Assembly (NCBI RefSeq): GCF_000686945.1
Contig: NZ_KK366040.1
Coordinates: forward strand, 186,001 to 250,000
Direction of reading: 5' to 3'
Length of the DNA stretch: 64,000 nt
Origin: Selenomonas sp. AE3005
GTDB lineage: Bacteria > Bacillota > Negativicutes > Selenomonadales > Selenomonadaceae
Of this stretch, positions 51,011-60,506 are shown one piece after another (position 1 is the stretch's first letter; each line of letters begins with the position of its first letter). The position numbers and the translations under genes are program-made. The notes under the pieces were generated by a model, which saw only the letters and a list, made by a program, of their open reading frames with translations, ran no database searches and was not told where the DNA came from.

Positions 51011-53563
51011 TTATGGTTGAATGCCGAACCGTTCCTTTGCCTCGGCGGCCAGTTTGGTGTAGAGCGCAAGGGCCTCGTCATGATGGTCTTTGATGAACTG
51101 CAGGTGTACGGCTTTTTCTTCCTCGGGGCCTTCAGTGTAGGCCTGGCCGGCCATTTCGAGGGCTTTGGCGCATTCGGATAGTTTGACGCCGCCGATGGCC
51201 AGGGCCGTGGATTTGAGGGCATGAACGTGGGTGGTGTAATCGGCGATGTTGTTTGCTGTCAAATCCTCATTAAGCTGTTGGCTTACAGCCTCCTGGCGTG
51301 TGACGAAAATGTTCAGGAATTTCTTCTGCATTTCCTCGTTGCCACCACAGTATTTGAGGGCGGTAGCAAGGTCAATATGTTCTTCAGTGCCGGCGGTGCT
51401 TTCCGGCGCGGCAGGTGGTGCTGTGCCTGCGGGGGCGTCCGTTTTTTCACCGGCAGCCATGATTTTTTCCGGGGGCAGGTATTTTTGTACCACGCGCTCC
51501 AGGGTTTTGCCGTCCACGGGTTTGGACAGGTAGTCGGTAAAGCCTTTGCCCAGGAACATTTCCCTTACCCCGGCCACAGCATTGGCGGTCAGGGCGATGA
51601 AGGGGGTATCCTTGCATTTGCTGGTGATGAGGTTCTTGGCCCGCTGCAGGGTTTCAATGCCATCCATTTCCGGCATCATGTGGTCCAGGAATACAATGTC
51701 GTAGTGGTTGTCCGCAATCAGCTGCAGGCAGTCCTTGCCGGAGCTGGCCGTATGGATGTGTATACGGGTTTTCTCCAGCAGGCTCTCCACTACGGTAAGG
51801 TTCATGTCGTTATCGTCCACTACCAGAATATGGGCCTGCGGGGCGGTGAAACTTTCCCGGTAGTTTTCTTCTTCCTGCAGGGCGGCCTCAATACGGGCAT
51901 TAAAATCGCCAATCGGTTCATATTTTTCCACTTGCTGGGGCAGGTTAATGGTGAAGGTGCTGCCTTCGCCGTAAACGCTGTCTACAGATATGGTGCCCTG
52001 CATCATTTCCGTCAGCCGCACGGTGATGGCCAGTCCGAGCCCTGTGCCTTCGATATTGCGGTTTTTTTGGAGGTCCAGCCGCTGGAATTTGGAGAAGAGT
52101 TTTTCCTTGTCCTCTTCGCGGATGCCAATACCGGTGTCCTGCGTGATGAATTGCAGTTCCAGCTTATCGTTTTCCGCCTCGCCGCTGGCTTTGACGGTAA
52201 AGGTCACGGAGCCTTTGGGGGTGTATTTGACAGCGTTGTTGAGGATGTTCACTACCACCTGCCGCAGGCGCACTTCGTCCCCAATCAGGGCATCGGGAAT
52301 GTCCTGGTCGACATGCATCGTGAATTCCAGCCCTTTTTGGCCGGCCTTGTAGCTGACCATATTGTAGACATCGTTGAGGACGGAGCTCAGGCTGTAGCTT
52401 ACCGGCACAATCTCCATCTTGCCGGATTCGATTTTGGAAAAATCCAGAATGTCATTGATGATGGAAAGCAGGGTTTCGCCGGCGCTCTTGATATTAAAGG
52501 CGTATTTTTTGAGGCTGCCGCTGGCCTCACGCATAATCATCTCGTTCATGCCTAAGATGGCGTTGAGCGGCGTGCGGATTTCGTGACTCATATTGGCCAA
52601 AAACTCGCTTTTGGCGCGATTGGCCCGCAGGGCCTCGTCGCGAGCCTCGCGGAGGGCAGTGCTTTCCTCGGCGGCCACCTGATTGGTGAAGGCGTAGAGG
52701 ATAAAGACGCAGAACAGTACCACTAAAAGGCCAAATACCCAGAGGACAATCAGGTGGATATTGGTTATGCCTGTGACTACGGAGCGCCATTCCCGGTAGC
52801 CGATGGCGATAAAACTCGTATCGGGGATGGGGGCGGCATAGAGCACATAATCTGCGCTGAGCTCGGAGTCAAAGATAGCTGCCTCATGGGCGCTGGCCAG
52901 TTTGGCCAGCAGCTTGTCAAGTCCCAGCGGACTGTCGGTGGCAGCGTCATAAAAGGGACTGTCCTTATAGTTTTCGAAGGGCACTACCACCCGTTGGGTG
53001 TTGGTATCGTAGAGCAGAATTTTATCTTCGTCCGGTTTGCCGGCGAAATGGAAGGGGGAGCTCTTATCTTTGAGGGATGTGTCCGTGTGGAGTTTGCAGA
53101 GTACATAACGGGCGGTGGTTCCCTGATAGACGGGCACCATCACCAGCAGCCCTACATCTTTGTAGTAGCGCCAGCTGGGTTCTCCCTGCAGGGTACGGGC
53201 GCATTGCAGTTTGACTTCAGCAGGCAGGGCAACGCCCCATATACTGTTACCGTTGATGTCCAGCAGGCCGCCCAGTTGTCCCTGGCTGCTGATGGCCTGC
53301 ACGCCGTTGGCCAGGCTGATTTTTTCCGCCGCAATCAGGGTAGCGGTCTGACTGAGGTCAGCGATTTCCGTCTGCAGCAGATTTTGATAGAGGAAGGCCA
53401 GCGATTCCCCTTGATGTGTACTGAATTTTTCCACTTCCCGGTTCAGGGAGTCGTTCATCTTGCTCTGCAGGGCAAAGCCAATCAGGAGCAGAATGGCAAA
53501 GAAAAGCATAAACCTTCCCAGCAGCTGCAGGGAGAAGTTGAGTATGCGTTTATTTGGTTTCAA
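51011..53563 (-). CDS. Hybrid sensor histidine kinase with receiver and Hpt domains
   Basis: The 850-residue protein has a membrane helix (about 12-31), an extracytoplasmic Cache-like sensor (32-265), a second helix (268-292), HisKA with phospho-His in FLANMSHEIRTPLNAILGMN (about 326), HATPase (about 430-555; N-box NNAVKYTP, G2 GTGLGL), a receiver (about 577-700; phospho-Asp in VFLDHMMPEMDG), an Ala/Pro-rich linker, and a C-terminal Hpt (about 740-840; phospho-His in HALKSTALAIGG). The start is TTG 53563, overlapping the BMP gene by 14 bases. No DNA-binding output is in the operon; the lone receiver at 56009 is the obvious partner. It is the last gene of a five-gene sensory operon. Confidence 0.9.
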   Translation of the reverse strand: MKPNKRILNFSLQLLGRFMLFFAILLLIGFALQSKMNDSLNREVEKFSTHQGESLAFLYQNLLQTEIADLSQTATLIAAEKISLANGVQAISSQGQLGGLLDINGNSIWGVALPAEVKLQCARTLQGEPSWRYYKDVGLLVMVPVYQGTTARYVLCKLHTDTSLKDKSSPFHFAGKPDEDKILLYDTNTQRVVVPFENYKDSPFYDAATDSPLGLDKLLAKLASAHEAAIFDSELSADYVLYAAPIPDTSFIAIGYREWRSVVTGITNIHLIVLWVFGLLVVLFCVFILYAFTNQVAAEESTALREARDEALRANRAKSEFLANMSHEIRTPLNAILGMNEMIMREASGSLKKYAFNIKSAGETLLSIINDILDFSKIESGKMEIVPVSYSLSSVLNDVYNMVSYKAGQKGLEFTMHVDQDIPDALIGDEVRLRQVVVNILNNAVKYTPKGSVTFTVKASGEAENDKLELQFITQDTGIGIREEDKEKLFSKFQRLDLQKNRNIEGTGLGLAITVRLTEMMQGTISVDSVYGEGSTFTINLPQQVEKYEPIGDFNARIEAALQEEENYRESFTAPQAHILVVDDNDMNLTVVESLLEKTRIHIHTASSGKDCLQLIADNHYDIVFLDHMMPEMDGIETLQRAKNLITSKCKDTPFIALTANAVAGVREMFLGKGFTDYLSKPVDGKTLERVVQKYLPPEKIMAAGEKTDAPAGTAPPAAPESTAGTEEHIDLATALKYCGGNEEMQKKFLNIFVTRQEAVSQQLNEDLTANNIADYTTHVHALKSTALAIGGVKLSECAKALEMAGQAYTEGPEEEKAVHLQFIKDHHDEALALYTKLAAEAKERFGIQP

Positions 53564-54665
53564 TGATTTCCACTCCCTTCACCAGCCAGTCCATTTTCTC
53601 GCGCAGGCTGTTGTTGGCGATGACTTCGCCCTCCTGGCAGCGTACCCGGCCCTCCCTGTCCACGATATTGCCGGAAAAGACGGGATAGCCCTGCAGAAGT
53701 TCCTGCCGGGCCCGCAATACCAGTGCCTCTTCGCGGGGCGTAAGGCCGGGGGACAGCCGCAGGCTGATTACATCATCCAGCATGCCCTGCCAGTATACCT
53801 TGTTGGCGGTCTTATGGCCGTTTATATGGAGCAGCTTGCCATAGACCTTTTGCCAGTCCGTTTCGATAGAGGCTATGCAGTGAGGGGAGGTGTTCAGGCC
53901 GGCTGTATGGAAGTCTATGTAGTCAAGCCCCAGGCTGGCCGCCTCTTGGGCGGCGTGTTGGGAGGCCGCAAAATAGGTGATTACATCGGCACCGCTGTGT
54001 TTCAGAATATAGAGTGCTTTATTTTCCTTTTCAGGGGAAATCCATTGTCCCGTCCATTCGACGAGAATCCGGGCCTCCGGGCGCACCTTTAGTACGCCCA
54101 AGGCAAAGGCGTTGACATCCTGACGCGTTTCCAATGCAGGAAAGGGGGCCAGATAGCCCACAACGCCTGTCTGGCTGTGCAGGCCGGCCAGAATTCCTGC
54201 CAGGTAGCGTACCTCGTAATAGCGCATGGAGTAGTTGAACATGCGGTCGGAAATGGTCTCGCCTACGGAGTTGGCATAGAATTCCACTTGCGGATAGCGG
54301 CGGGCAATATCCTCCAAATTGTGCTGATAGCCGGGATTAGCCAAAAATATTTTTTTTACGCCTTTGTTAACGAGGTTATCTGTTACCCGCGCAAGGCTGT
54401 TATCGTCACTGTTTACATTGTCCTCGATATAGAGGTTAAAACTTCGTTCATTGCAGGCTTTTTGCAGTCCCTGTGCCATTTCGCGGGGCCAGCCCGGAGC
54501 ATCTTTGGGGCTGGCGAGAATCAGGCCCACGGCGTCACGTTTCTCCCAGATGGCAGAGCCAAAGTAGTTGATGGAGAGGAAGATGGCCAGACAAAGCAGG
54601 AAGGCCTGCAGGAGGGCAAAGGCTATAAAGCGGCGTTTTAGCATATCATGACTGCTAAGTTTCAT
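53550..54665 (-). CDS. Membrane-anchored BMP/PnrA-type periplasmic binding protein
   Basis: The 371-residue protein has an N-terminal membrane helix (RRFIAFALLQAFLLCLAIFLSINYFG) with no clear lipobox, so it seems anchored rather than a free lipoprotein. The rest is a BMP-family fold (VGLILASPKDAPGWPREMAQGLQKAC, NLVNKGVKKIFLANPGYQHNLEDIARRYPQVEFY, RYLAGILAGLHSQTGVVGYLAPFPALETRQDVNAFALGV, ALYILKHSGADVITYFAASQHAAQEAASLGLDYIDFH). Family members bind nucleosides for ABC importers, but no ABC genes are present. Its overlap with the kinase gene suggests a sensing partner. Confidence 0.85.
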   Translation of the reverse strand: MKLSSHDMLKRRFIAFALLQAFLLCLAIFLSINYFGSAIWEKRDAVGLILASPKDAPGWPREMAQGLQKACNERSFNLYIEDNVNSDDNSLARVTDNLVNKGVKKIFLANPGYQHNLEDIARRYPQVEFYANSVGETISDRMFNYSMRYYEVRYLAGILAGLHSQTGVVGYLAPFPALETRQDVNAFALGVLKVRPEARILVEWTGQWISPEKENKALYILKHSGADVITYFAASQHAAQEAASLGLDYIDFHTAGLNTSPHCIASIETDWQKVYGKLLHINGHKTANKVYWQGMLDDVISLRLSPGLTPREEALVLRARQELLQGYPVFSGNIVDREGRVRCQEGEVIANNSLREKMDWLVKGVEIIETK

Positions 54666-55998
54666 GGGGATACGCCTCCTCCGTCCGGTCTTCCTCCTTG
54701 GTCAACAGGTTGAAAATAATGACAAAGGGAGTATAGATAACGATATCCAGGCTCAGCCAAACAAGCTGCAATACTGCGCCCATTATATCGCCGGTGGCCA
54801 GCCAGCCTTGCAGCAGCACCGGGGCGGTGGACTCCACCGTATAGCGGAACAGGGGAACAATACCCCAGTGAATGGCCAGCCAGCCCACCAGAACGTTGAG
54901 CATGGGAGCCAGCAGATAAGGGACAAGGAACATGGGGTTAAGGACAATGGGCAGGGCGAAGAGGAAAGGCTCGTTGATGGAGAGCAGCATGATGGGAAAG
55001 CAGTAGGCCGACAGCCGCCGCAGCCGCTGCCGGGAGGCAAATACCCAGACCGAAATAGCCAGCCCCAGGAGTGATATGGAGGCGGCATCGAAGAATTCCG
55101 CGGTAAAGATGAATTTGCCGCCGGAGATTTCATTGGCTATCTGGGCTGGTATATAGAAGGCCTCATTCCAGAAGTAGGTGAGACTGTTGCCGTTCAAGCC
55201 CAGCCACCAGAGCAGGCGGCGCAAAAGCTCATAGCCAATGGCCATGGCCGGACTTTGGGCAATGCTTTCATTTATGGTATGGGCAAGAATGGCTGGCAGG
55301 GAAAGCAGGGAGCTTTCCACGGATATCCAGCCAAAGGCAGTGAGCAGGGAGGCCAGCAGGGTACAGCTCAGGGGCAGCAGCAGTTTCAGGGAAAGGGCCA
55401 TCTCATGGGGCAGCTCCGGCAGCACAGGCAGCTGCAGAAATTTCAGCCGCGACAGGCGGCTGAACATGAGGGTGCTGAACGTGGCAATGAGCAGTGCCAG
55501 GAAAAAACTCCGTCCGGCAAAGTAAAGGGCCAGTTCGTGGTCATTTCCCGAAAAGGCGGTAATTATAAACAGATAGGCCGCCACGGTGCAGATAAGAGCC
55601 AGATATTTATTCACCTGCCACAAGTCGGCCAGTTTGACCGTCAGCACCATGGCAAAAAGCAGGGAGTTTAGTATGTTGGTGACTTCCAGATACTCCCGGA
55701 TATGGTTCCAAAAGGCAAAGAAGGAGGACTCCCGGTAGGCCTGGTCATGGAGGCCGCCAGTCAGGACACTGCCCAGCCCCAGCCAGTCCTCGCCCAGTAA
55801 GGGACCGGTGGGATTGCACAGCAGATAGCCGGTCATGTGGATAAGCGTCAGCAGAATAATGACCGGCATCATCAGAAAGAAGGATTCCCGAATGGCTTTA
55901 AGATAGGCAATTTGGCGCAGACGGCGGCTCAGGGGAATGATAACGTCCTCCAGCAGGCCGCTCCGCTGGCGATAATCTTGCTCGTTATGACCGCCCAT
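54655..55998 (-). CDS. PTS EIIC-like membrane protein without IIA/IIB partners
   Basis: The 447-residue protein has about ten helices of the lactose/cellobiose EIIC family, including FWNEAFYIPAQIANEISGGKFIFTAEFFDAASISLLGLA and SINEPFLFALPIVLNPMFLVPYLLAPMLNVLVGWLA, whose NEPFLFALPIVLNP matches the substrate-site motif. It is encoded in a signalling operon, overlapping the BMP gene by 11 bases, with no IIA, IIB or hydrolase. Either it uses the celA/celC components at 30 kb, or it has become a sensor. AAGGAG precedes the ATG. Confidence 0.85.
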   Translation of the reverse strand: MGGHNEQDYRQRSGLLEDVIIPLSRRLRQIAYLKAIRESFFLMMPVIILLTLIHMTGYLLCNPTGPLLGEDWLGLGSVLTGGLHDQAYRESSFFAFWNHIREYLEVTNILNSLLFAMVLTVKLADLWQVNKYLALICTVAAYLFIITAFSGNDHELALYFAGRSFFLALLIATFSTLMFSRLSRLKFLQLPVLPELPHEMALSLKLLLPLSCTLLASLLTAFGWISVESSLLSLPAILAHTINESIAQSPAMAIGYELLRRLLWWLGLNGNSLTYFWNEAFYIPAQIANEISGGKFIFTAEFFDAASISLLGLAISVWVFASRQRLRRLSAYCFPIMLLSINEPFLFALPIVLNPMFLVPYLLAPMLNVLVGWLAIHWGIVPLFRYTVESTAPVLLQGWLATGDIMGAVLQLVWLSLDIVIYTPFVIIFNLLTKEEDRTEEAYPHET

Positions 55999-56008
55999 AA
56001 TTTACTCC

Positions 56009-56449
56009 TTAGAGTCCTAAACTATCCAATGCCTTGAAGATATTATTGACTTCCTGGTCTTCAATAGGTGGGTAAAGGTGCTTTTCCACCCTGTTGATGA
56101 GGTCATCAGGGATAAAGGGTTTTTTTACATAATCGGAGATTTTTAGCTGGCTGGCCTTGACAATGGTGTCCTTGTCGGCCGCAGCCGTGAGGAAGATGAC
56201 TTTCATATCAGCGTAATCAGGATTTTTCCGGATTACCGAGAGCGTCTGCAGGCCGTCCATGCCGGGCATGGCAATATCCAGCAGGATTAAATCAATGGCG
56301 CCCTGCCGCTTTTGCAGGATATCCAGACAGCCGGCGCCGCTGGTGGTAGTCAGGATTTCGGCCCGCACTTTCATTTCCAAAATGCTTTTAGCCATGGCGA
56401 TATTCATATCGTCATCATCAACTACTAAAATAACAGGTAATTTACTCAT
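56009..56449 (-). CDS. Stand-alone response-regulator receiver protein
   Basis: The 146-residue protein is a single CheY-like receiver: acidic pocket VDDDD (near residue 11), phospho-Asp in LILLDIAMPGMDG (near 57), Thr in VIFLTAAAD, and Lys in DYVKKPF. A short helical tail follows, with no DNA-binding or enzymatic output. In this operon it could take phosphate from the hybrid kinase's Hpt, or compete for it. It starts 18 bases after the sensor gene; its stop overlaps the RBS of the EIIC gene. Confidence 0.92.
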   Translation of the reverse strand: MSKLPVILVVDDDDMNIAMAKSILEMKVRAEILTTTSGAGCLDILQKRQGAIDLILLDIAMPGMDGLQTLSVIRKNPDYADMKVIFLTAAADKDTIVKASQLKISDYVKKPFIPDDLINRVEKHLYPPIEDQEVNNIFKALDSLGL

Positions 56450-56467
56450 GTTTGTTCCTCCTAATAT

Positions 56468-58522
56468 TTATAACTGTTTATCCCAAATATGGGCGGGGGT
56501 ACCTTTTTCAATAGCTGCCTGACAGGCATGGACAGCTCGTTCTTCGGCCTGGGGCAGACTGTTGCCGGCCATGGGGCAGCAGCCTGACTGCCAGATATAT
56601 TCTTCCTGCATGCCCTGCAGGTCGGTGACAAATTCGGCAGCAAAGTTCAACATCTGCCTGTTGTTTTGGGCGGCACAGAGGCAGACAAGCTCCCCGGTGA
56701 CATTGCCGGCTGCAGTTGCCAGTACCCATTCCTTATCCTTTAAGAGCTCAGCGGCCTTTTGCAGAGGTTCGGCCAAAAGATGGCGGTTAGCGGCAGATTC
56801 TTTGGGGGCTGCGGCAAATATTGTCAGATAGCAGGCTGGTTTGGGGGGCGCTATAGGTAATTTCCCCATCAGGGGGACGAGGTTGTGCTCCAGATAACGC
56901 ATATTGGGGAGCTGACTGAAGTTATCCCTATAGGCCAGTGTTTCCATGGCTGTCAGCTGCTGACGGTGGTTCTGGGAACGGTAGTAGATAATGCCGATGA
57001 TAATACTCATGGTGAGAAAAATCAGCAGGGCAGCTTGCTGCGGATAGTGGTACAGAAGATACCGGGGGCTGAGATGCTGGATATGTTCATGGGTTCCCTG
57101 ATTCAGAGCCGTGGTCAGCAGCCCGGGCGGCAGATGATTGACTTCTTTATTGAGAATCTGCCAAAGGTGTCTGTCAGCAGTTTGGGAAATCCCCAGACTG
57201 ATGGTGCTGGTAAAGACCTGCTCCGTGTCTGCTGACAGATTGTAGGCAGCGGAAGATTCCAGCAGGGTGGGGGCCACAGCCCGGGGAATGTAGGTAATAT
57301 CTGCCAGCCCGTTGCTGACGGCATAGCAGCATTCATCCAGACTTTTGCAGTAGAGAATCTGTTCTTCGGGATAGCTGGCCTTGACGAAGGTGACGGTTTC
57401 AAACAGGCCGTCCACAGCTGCGACACGGGGCGTGCCCGGCAGGGGCGTGCCATGCTTGGTGACGGCTACAAAGCCGATATCCAGATAGGGCTGTGTAGGA
57501 ATCAGGCCCATCTTGTCCAGCCAGCTGAAATCGCAGGGGATATCGGCCACCACATCTACCGTGCCGCGCAGCAGCAGGCGATGTATTTCCTCCAATGATT
57601 TTTCCGCCACCAGTTCAATCCTGATGTTCAAATCCTTTTCCAACTGGCTGAGCAGGGCTTGGGTGGCGCCAGCCCACGTTCCGTCAGTATTTCGGTAGAA
57701 GTAGGGCTTGTTGTTCATCAGTACAGCGACTTTGAGGATTTTCTTACCCTGCAGATAGGCCTGTTCTTCCGGGGAAAGCACCAGCGGAAAACCTTTGGCA
57801 CGTTCGTATTTGTCATTGAGGCGGTTGCGGATATTGGGCTGATTCAGCAGCAGGCTGTCCTGAGCGGCGTTAACCCGTGCGAGCAGCTCAGGGCGGCTGT
57901 GGTGCAGGAGCAGCCGGTAGCTTACCCGGTCGAACAGCGCCAATACCCGTTCTGATTTTTCCGGGTGCAGCAGGGGCTGTATATAGCCGTCCAGCTGATG
58001 GGCGGTGAAAGCGGCTTTCATCGCCGTGGGGTCGTTATAGGTGATGAGTTCATAACTAAAACCGTGTTCCTTGGCAATGGCCGGCAGATTGGGGGTAGGA
58101 TAATTGTAATCCAGCGTGCCCAGTCGTACCTGGCCACCGTGGAAATCATCCTGTACCACCAGTTCCATGGGGAACCGGGCGATAACATGGTCTGTACGCA
58201 CCGCAAAGGGCAGCGTCTTGTAATCGCCGGGCATAGCCGGCAGCAGGTCAATCTCCATTTTCTCCAGCTTATTGCCGGCCTCCCACCAGTTTACACAGGG
58301 AATATAGGTGAATTTTGCGCCCAGAAAACCGGAGAGAAATTCCATGTACTCATAACCGTTGCCGCGCATGTGTCCGGGCCTGTCCTCGTCTAAAAAGCCT
58401 GTTCCCGGTACGTAGCCGACTTTTAGTTCCTCCGTGGCTCCCGCCAGCCCCGGCAGACATAAGGCGCTCAAAAAAATACACAGCAGGGCACAAAGCAATA
58501 TCTTCCGTGGAAAAATCCTCAT
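56468..58522 (-). CDS. Two-domain SBP_bac_3 sensor with degenerate GGDEF domain
   Basis: The 684-residue protein has a signal peptide (LLCALLCIFLSALCLPGLAGATE). Two family-3 solute-binding domains follow in tandem: about 30-240 (LKVGYVPGTGFLDEDRPGHMRGNGYEYMEFLSG) and about 270-480 (LKVAVLMNNKPYFYRNTDGTWAGATQALLSQLEKDLNI). Then come a membrane helix (about 490-512) and a cytoplasmic part (520-684) that resembles GGDEF at its start (TLAYRDNFSQLPNMRYLEHNL) but has no GGDEF active site. It therefore probably senses ligands without making c-di-GMP. ATG 58522 follows GGAGGCGAGG; a longer frame to 58588 lacks a site. First gene of the sensory operon. Confidence 0.87.
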   Translation of the reverse strand: MRIFPRKILLCALLCIFLSALCLPGLAGATEELKVGYVPGTGFLDEDRPGHMRGNGYEYMEFLSGFLGAKFTYIPCVNWWEAGNKLEKMEIDLLPAMPGDYKTLPFAVRTDHVIARFPMELVVQDDFHGGQVRLGTLDYNYPTPNLPAIAKEHGFSYELITYNDPTAMKAAFTAHQLDGYIQPLLHPEKSERVLALFDRVSYRLLLHHSRPELLARVNAAQDSLLLNQPNIRNRLNDKYERAKGFPLVLSPEEQAYLQGKKILKVAVLMNNKPYFYRNTDGTWAGATQALLSQLEKDLNIRIELVAEKSLEEIHRLLLRGTVDVVADIPCDFSWLDKMGLIPTQPYLDIGFVAVTKHGTPLPGTPRVAAVDGLFETVTFVKASYPEEQILYCKSLDECCYAVSNGLADITYIPRAVAPTLLESSAAYNLSADTEQVFTSTISLGISQTADRHLWQILNKEVNHLPPGLLTTALNQGTHEHIQHLSPRYLLYHYPQQAALLIFLTMSIIIGIIYYRSQNHRQQLTAMETLAYRDNFSQLPNMRYLEHNLVPLMGKLPIAPPKPACYLTIFAAAPKESAANRHLLAEPLQKAAELLKDKEWVLATAAGNVTGELVCLCAAQNNRQMLNFAAEFVTDLQGMQEEYIWQSGCCPMAGNSLPQAEERAVHACQAAIEKGTPAHIWDKQL

Positions 58523-58646
58523 GTCCTCGCCTCCGTAGAAAAACAGATATATCGAAATTATCAGAAAATGACAGACGAAATTCAGCATTGCACACTAAGT
58601 CTATTTTCGCGTTTAGTTGATTATAATCCTGCTGACAAAAATGAAA

Positions 58647-58688
58647 AAAGAGGCCAGCTTACTTTTACGAGCAAGCTGGCCTCTTTGG
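58647..58688 (-). terminator. Terminator after thiW
   Basis: AAAGAGGCCAGCTT and AAGCTGGCCTCTTT form a 14-bp stem; the minus strand has a T-run after it. Confidence 0.88.
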
Positions 58689-58721
58689 TGATGCGATTTA
58701 GGGTGAAGTAATATTGATGCT

Positions 58722-59240
58722 TTATGAGTAATTATTTGTACTGCTGCTGGGCAGGATTTTTTTTACCTTTTGCAGGTTATAGAGCAGAACAGCGGAGATG
58801 GCGGCGCCGGCGGCGGTGGAGATAAGGAAGGGGACGATGTAGGCGTAGAAGGCTATGCTGCCGGCACTTTGACCGAGAAACAGCAAGGCCAGGGGATAGG
58901 CGCAAAGACCGCCTATCAGGGCGGTGCCTAAAACCTCCCCGGCAAGGGCTGCAACGATACTGTGCGTGTGTTTATAGGCCAGTCCGCACAGCAGGGCGCC
59001 GCACATACTGCCGGGGAAAGCCAGAACACTGCCCAAGCCTAAAAGATTGCGCAGCAGTGAGGCGGTAAAAGCTGCGCCTACGGCATACCATGGTCCCAGC
59101 AGGACGCCGCAGAGAATATTGACCATATGCTGGACAGGGGCACATTTACTGCCTAGTACGGGCAGCGCAAAGAGACTGCCGGCGACGGCAACGGCACAGA
59201 ATACACTGGCCATAACTAATTTTTGCGTGTTGATATTCAT
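58722..59240 (-). CDS. thiW: ThiW-type ECF transporter S component (thiamine/HMP precursor)
   Basis: The 172-residue membrane protein has five or six helices and the ThiW signature GSKCAPVQHMVNILCGVLLGPWYAVGAAFTASLLRNLLGLGSVLAFPGSMCGALLCG. ThiW proteins are predicted thiazole-precursor carriers that use a shared ECF energizing module; no ECF ATPase is in this window. It follows cytX by one base and shares its TPP-controlled transcript. Its RBS (GGAGG) lies within the end of cytX. Confidence 0.9.
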   Translation of the reverse strand: MNINTQKLVMASVFCAVAVAGSLFALPVLGSKCAPVQHMVNILCGVLLGPWYAVGAAFTASLLRNLLGLGSVLAFPGSMCGALLCGLAYKHTHSIVAALAGEVLGTALIGGLCAYPLALLFLGQSAGSIAFYAYIVPFLISTAAGAAISAVLLYNLQKVKKILPSSSTNNYS

Positions 59241-59241
59241 T

Positions 59242-60435
59242 TTAGTGAACCTCCACTTCGACTGGATTTTCCTGGGGGCGTAAAGCGTTGCAGACGGCGC
59301 ACAGCATCATGGTCAGCAGCATAGCTGGCAAGGTGCTGCCCAGCGGCAGGTCAGCCTGCATAAGCAGGCGGTAGATAATGAATCCGGCAAGCCAAAGCAG
59401 CAGGTTGTGCCGGGAAAAGGCTGTTTGTTCGTAATGTCTGCCCGTGAAGAAATAATCTGTCAGCTGTACGGCAATCATGGGGGCAAAGACGGAGCCTATA
59501 AAATACAGAAAATCCGTAAAATCCAGCAGGGGCAGCAGGATAGCGCCAATTGTGCCGAGCAGGGTGACGGCAAGCGAAACGGCCTTGGGGTTAACGCGGC
59601 TGAACAGGGATTGACTGGATACCCCGGCAGAGTAAGCGTCCAGGAAAGTAGTGGTTACGGTGGACAGCAGGATTATCAAAAGTCCGGCTATCCCCAGCCC
59701 GGATTTCAGCATAACCTGCGCAATATCATTTTCACCAAAGGTCAGCGCAGCGCCCAGGCCGATAGCATACATCCAGCAGCTGACCAGGCCATAGACAATG
59801 GTGCTGACCGCAGTCGTCCGGACGGGATTCTGGGCTGACCGTGTGTAATCGCTGATAAGCGGCAGCCAGGAGAGCGGCATAGCGATGGACAGCTCCAAGG
59901 CCAAGGCAAAGCTGATACCCTCGCCGGATACGGGCGCAGATTCTGTCACAGTAAACAGGCCGGTACTAAGCAGGATGGTCAGCAGCAGCAAGGCACCCAT
60001 GGCCATGACGTTAAAGCGGCCAAGATTTTTGCGGCCGGCAGCAATCCAAAACATAATCAACAGTCCCAGAACGCCGCACCATATTTGCTGGCCTGTGCCA
60101 AACAGAGTGCTGGCGGCCAGTGCGCCTTCGTAAATCATAATGCCCGTCCAGCCTAATAACTGGATGATATTCAGCAGGGCAAAGAGGCGGCCGCCTTTAT
60201 TGCCAAAACTCATTTTTACGGTTTCCATGGCGCTTTTGTGTGTTCTGCCGCCGATGATGCCGGCCGCAAAAAGCAGGGCACAGCCGATAATATGCCCGGC
60301 CACGATAGCGATAAGTCCCTGTTTTAAACCAAGAGGGGCAAAATAAGTGCCGGTCTGCATTTCGGCCAGGGAGAGAGCTGCTCCGAACCAAAGCAGCCCG
60401 CTTTCCCAGAGGGAGATTCCTTTTGAATTGGTCAT
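59242..60435 (-). CDS. cytX: Putative hydroxymethylpyrimidine transporter CytX
   Basis: The 397-residue NCS1-family permease has about twelve helices, beginning LWESGLLWFGAALSLAEMQTGTYFAPLGLKQGLIAIVAGHIIGCALLFAAGIIGGRT, and PLSWLPLISDYTRSA near residue 195. CytX is the NCS1 branch found under TPP riboswitches and is thought to import the thiamine precursor HMP. AAAGGTGG precedes the ATG. It is the first gene after the riboswitch, followed by thiW. Confidence 0.92.
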   Translation of the reverse strand: MTNSKGISLWESGLLWFGAALSLAEMQTGTYFAPLGLKQGLIAIVAGHIIGCALLFAAGIIGGRTHKSAMETVKMSFGNKGGRLFALLNIIQLLGWTGIMIYEGALAASTLFGTGQQIWCGVLGLLIMFWIAAGRKNLGRFNVMAMGALLLLTILLSTGLFTVTESAPVSGEGISFALALELSIAMPLSWLPLISDYTRSAQNPVRTTAVSTIVYGLVSCWMYAIGLGAALTFGENDIAQVMLKSGLGIAGLLIILLSTVTTTFLDAYSAGVSSQSLFSRVNPKAVSLAVTLLGTIGAILLPLLDFTDFLYFIGSVFAPMIAVQLTDYFFTGRHYEQTAFSRHNLLLWLAGFIIYRLLMQADLPLGSTLPAMLLTMMLCAVCNALRPQENPVEVEVH

Positions 60436-60451
60436 ACTGATTCCACCTTTC

Positions 60452-60489
60452 GAAAATAAAAAGCAGGAAACGCCGTAAGCATCTCCTGC
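60452..60489 (-). terminator. Riboswitch-controlled terminator of cytX-thiW
   Basis: On the minus strand, GCAGGA...TCCTGC followed by a T-rich run, just below the TPP aptamer. Its loop CTTACGGCG is complementary to GCCGTAG of the aptamer 3' part, which would give the antiterminator. Confidence 0.8.
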
Positions 60490-60506
60490 AATAAAACCCT
60501 CAGTAT

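Noticed and set aside
51221-52555. 444-codon plus-strand open frame opposite the hybrid kinase
   Set aside because: Shadow frame; the minus-strand kinase has all expected motifs.
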